From Porticoccus sp963925605 (GTDB lineage: Bacteria > Pseudomonadota > Gammaproteobacteria > Pseudomonadales > Porticoccaceae), in contig CAWURY010000001.1 of NCBI GenBank assembly GCA_963925605.1, forward strand, positions 1 through 64,000: a stretch of 64,000 nucleotides of DNA, in the 5' to 3' direction. Each line of letters begins with the position of its first letter. Position 1 is the stretch's first letter. The notes beneath the pieces were generated by a model that did no database searches, was not told the DNA's origin, and worked only from the letters and a program-made list of their open reading frames with translations. Below are positions 62,278 to 64,000 of the stretch, in pieces. The position numbers and the translations under genes were made by a program.

Positions 62278-62691
62278 CTATTCAGTAAAATCTCTACGCA
62301 AAGACTTAACCTTACTACGCAATGTCTTGCTATCCAGTCTTTTTTTTTGAGAACTCTTGGTTGGGTTGGTGGGTCTTCTTGATTTTTGCACCACTAGAGC
62401 CGTTCGGATAATTTTCTGCAGCCGCTCAAGCACATCGCTTCGATTCTTGTCTTGAGTGCGAAATTTTTGGCCTTTTATTACTAACACCCCCTCTTTATTG
62501 ATACGGTTATCATTCAAGTCTAGCAACCTGTTCTTTTCAGTGTCTGACAGAGAAGAGTCTTTGATATCAAAACGAAGATGCACAGCGGAAGAAACTTTAT
62601 TTACATTCTGCCCCCCCGCTCCCTGAGCACGAACAGCTGTAATTTTTATTTCATGATCAGGAATAGAGATATCTGGAACAATAACTAACAC
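62278..62691 (-). CDS. arfB: Peptidyl-tRNA hydrolase ArfB
   Basis: Codon-independent release factor of 137 residues that rescues stalled ribosomes. The GGQ motif is in AQGAGGQNVNKVSSAVHLRF, and the basic C-terminal tail (KSRRPTNPTKSSQKKRLDSKT to KSLRRDF) inserts into the mRNA channel. It lacks the codon-recognition domains of RF1/RF2. Placement just upstream of rsuA suggests a small translation-related operon. Confidence 0.93.
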   Translation of the reverse strand: MLVIVPDISIPDHEIKITAVRAQGAGGQNVNKVSSAVHLRFDIKDSSLSDTEKNRLLDLNDNRINKEGVLVIKGQKFRTQDKNRSDVLERLQKIIRTALVVQKSRRPTNPTKSSQKKRLDSKTLRSKVKSLRRDFTE

Positions 62692-62722
62692 CGATTAGTT
62701 CCTGTATTTTGATGGATATTAA

Positions 62723-63223
62723 TTACAATAAAAAATCTTGGTCAATTGGAACAAATTTAGTAGCCGCACTAATCAAAGATCCAGCAGTCAAGGAAGGGAC
62801 GCCGTACACAAACGCTTCAACGGCAAGATCATTTCTTATTTTAGATAATAATAAGTCAAAATCTCCATCTCCCGAGAGCAATATAATTCTATCAACTTCT
62901 TTTGCTGTATCCAGCACATCAATTGCAATACCGACATCCCAATCTCCTTTTGCTGAACCATCCCTTCTCTGGATATAAGGCTTAAGCTTTATATTAAACC
63001 CTATATTTCTCAATGCATCTTGAAATTTTAACTGACCTTCGTCATCACGATGAATAGCGTAAGCGTTTGCACTCAAAATATCGCCTTGCAAGGATACATG
63101 CTGCCACAACTTTCTGTAATTGAATTGGCGCCCGTAAGCCTCACGTGTCGTATAGTATATATTCTGGACATCAACAAAAATTGCAATTTTATTTGCCGCA
63201 GGAATTAAATCCAAATGGATCAC
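62723..63223 (-). CDS. NYN/PIN-like domain protein (LabA/DUF88)
   Basis: A 166-residue protein with the NYN fold: IAIFVDVQNIYYTTREAYG with the first Asp, KGDWDVGIAIDVLDTA with the Asp pair, and ILLSGDGDFDLLLSKIRNDLAVEAFVYG with the third acidic site. This arrangement is typical of the LabA/DUF88 group, thought to be RNases. The acidic residues look intact, so nuclease activity is plausible. The gene is 31 nt upstream of arfB. Confidence 0.85.
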   Translation of the reverse strand: MIHLDLIPAANKIAIFVDVQNIYYTTREAYGRQFNYRKLWQHVSLQGDILSANAYAIHRDDEGQLKFQDALRNIGFNIKLKPYIQRRDGSAKGDWDVGIAIDVLDTAKEVDRIILLSGDGDFDLLLSKIRNDLAVEAFVYGVPSLTAGSLISAATKFVPIDQDFLL

Positions 63224-63288
63224 CAGTAATTAAAAATTCTGAAGCACTATAACATTAAGGAAGACTCATAGCGTCAGAGATAGGATGC

Positions 63289-64000
63289 TCAGAATCCGTA
63301 TCGATAGCCAATCGAAATCATGTCATCCATTTCCATTTGTATGCCATTTACATTTTGATCTAGCTGCTTGGAATATTCAAACTCTATTCCGTGACCGCCA
63401 AGAATCCCTTTTTGGCCCAACAAGGCAACACTCCAATGAGCCATCAATGTATTTCCACCATAATTATCAGAATCTGCTGTTTGCACTGGAAGCATTATTC
63501 TGGAATCTATTCCGTCAATATCGCCTTGATATTGATAAGACAACGATAGAGACATTCTTATCCATGGAGCAAAAGAAACTCCGCCCCAAGCTGAAACAGC
63601 GTGTTTGTCTCCGAGTGTATAGTTCTCATCATTTTCACCAATACGCATGACTGTTTGATACTTAGCCCCCCAATCCAACGAATGGCCGCTTTTCCCAGTA
63701 TAAGATACACCAGAAAGCAAGTCATAAGTTCCAGACCCCAGCTGCATTCCATAAGGCAATATTGTTTTATTCCTCATGCCCATGGGGGTCAAAATAGTGC
63801 CCTTTTGATCAATATCTCCCGTTGGAAGACTAACACCCAAATGCAGATTTAACTGATGATCATTGTGATCTGATGCTTTCCATAAAGCGCTCAAAGAGGT
63901 ATCGCCCATTCCGCTAGATTTGGTTTTAAAAACCCCTCGCTTAGTTATACCAGATGCACCCATATAGGTAAGAAGTTCCATTTTTTTTTCAAGATGATGT
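63289..64000 (-). CDS. Outer-membrane beta-barrel protein, 5'-truncated by window edge
   Basis: C-terminal part of a beta-barrel protein: alternating polar and aromatic strands, a terminal YRYGF ending in Phe as recognised by BAM, and FKTKSSGMGDTSLSALW and VSLPTGDIDQKG blocks typical of a family often annotated as transporter (phenol-degradation meta-pathway or copper-associated). The frame is open to the window end, so the N-terminus and signal peptide are not seen; the ATG at 63981 is internal. The substrate is unknown. Confidence 0.75.
   Translation of the reverse strand, partial: HHLEKKMELLTYMGASGITKRGVFKTKSSGMGDTSLSALWKASDHNDHQLNLHLGVSLPTGDIDQKGTILTPMGMRNKTILPYGMQLGSGTYDLLSGVSYTGKSGHSLDWGAKYQTVMRIGENDENYTLGDKHAVSAWGGVSFAPWIRMSLSLSYQYQGDIDGIDSRIMLPVQTADSDNYGGNTLMAHWSVALLGQKGILGGHGIEFEYSKQLDQNVNGIQMEMDDMISIGYRYGF

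Noticed and set aside
1..64000. CRISPR arrays, insertion sequences, prophage blocks, rRNA genes, replication origin
   Set aside because: No regular spaced repeats, transposase genes, phage structural genes, rRNA or DnaA-box clusters were found on either strand.

Overview
The window is a gene-dense, AT-rich piece of a gammaproteobacterial chromosome, cut at both ends inside genes (ppa on the left, an outer-membrane beta-barrel protein on the right). Gene order points to the Pseudomonadales/Cellvibrionales side of the class: rnr-rlmB-rpsF-rpsR-rplI-dnaB, ilvB-ilvN-ilvC-pssA, murJ-ribF-ileS-lspA-fkpB-ispH, rplU-rpmA-obgE-proB, ssb next to a YajR-type transporter and uvrA, and rpsU-yqeY-dnaG-rpoD-tRNA. 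The species cannot be named from this alone. Many genes use TTG or GTG starts with good Shine-Dalgarno sequences.

Layout. 0-12.7 kb: ppa, a YebC/YeeN-type regulator, acs, yajQ, panD-panC, dnaB, then the ribosomal/RNA cluster rplI, a membrane protein, rpsR, rpsF, a CDP-alcohol phosphatidyltransferase, rlmB and rnr, nearly all on the minus strand. 12.9-18.6 kb is the one accessory-looking stretch: a Bax-like glucosaminidase, a stand-alone integrase-N-terminal-like protein, a gene remnant without a start, two unknown small ORFs, a SUI1/YciH protein, a heavily broken selO pseudogene, and an AI-2E-type transporter coupled to a small unknown protein. 18.7-28.4 kb: prfC, a 2OG-Fe(II) oxygenase, rimI, a probable holD, leuA, pssA and the branched-chain amino-acid genes ilvC, ilvN and ilvB with a long leader. 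28.4-34.8 kb: pgeF (5' end tandemly duplicated), rluD, bamD, a DNA glycosylase, nadE, ispH, fkpB and lspA. 34.8-47.5 kb: ileS, ribF, murJ, rpsT, proB, obgE, rpmA, rplU, ispB, fabA and fabB. 47.6-64 kb: ssb, yajR, uvrA, an SOS-box-controlled small ORF, cca, an SDR reductase, folB, tsaD, the rpsU-yqeY-dnaG-rpoD macromolecular-synthesis cluster, tRNA-Ile2, rsuA, arfB, an NYN-domain protein and the outer-membrane protein.

Most of the window is housekeeping: translation, replication initiation, lipid and isoprenoid synthesis, pantothenate and branched-chain amino-acid synthesis, and envelope assembly. The most interesting signals are: (1) a textbook LexA operator overlapping the promoter of an unrecognised 70-residue ORF between uvrA and cca; (2) a 62-bp tandem duplication over the pgeF start that creates a 21-codon ORF coupled to pgeF by ATGA; (3) a Cca enzyme with Glu for the first catalytic Asp and with the HD motif lost; (4) a selO pseudogene whose first break is explained by expansion of a 7-bp repeat; (5) a 2OG oxygenase whose conserved N-terminus lies upstream of any canonical start. 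All identifications rest on reading the sequence and on remembered family features; no database search was possible.
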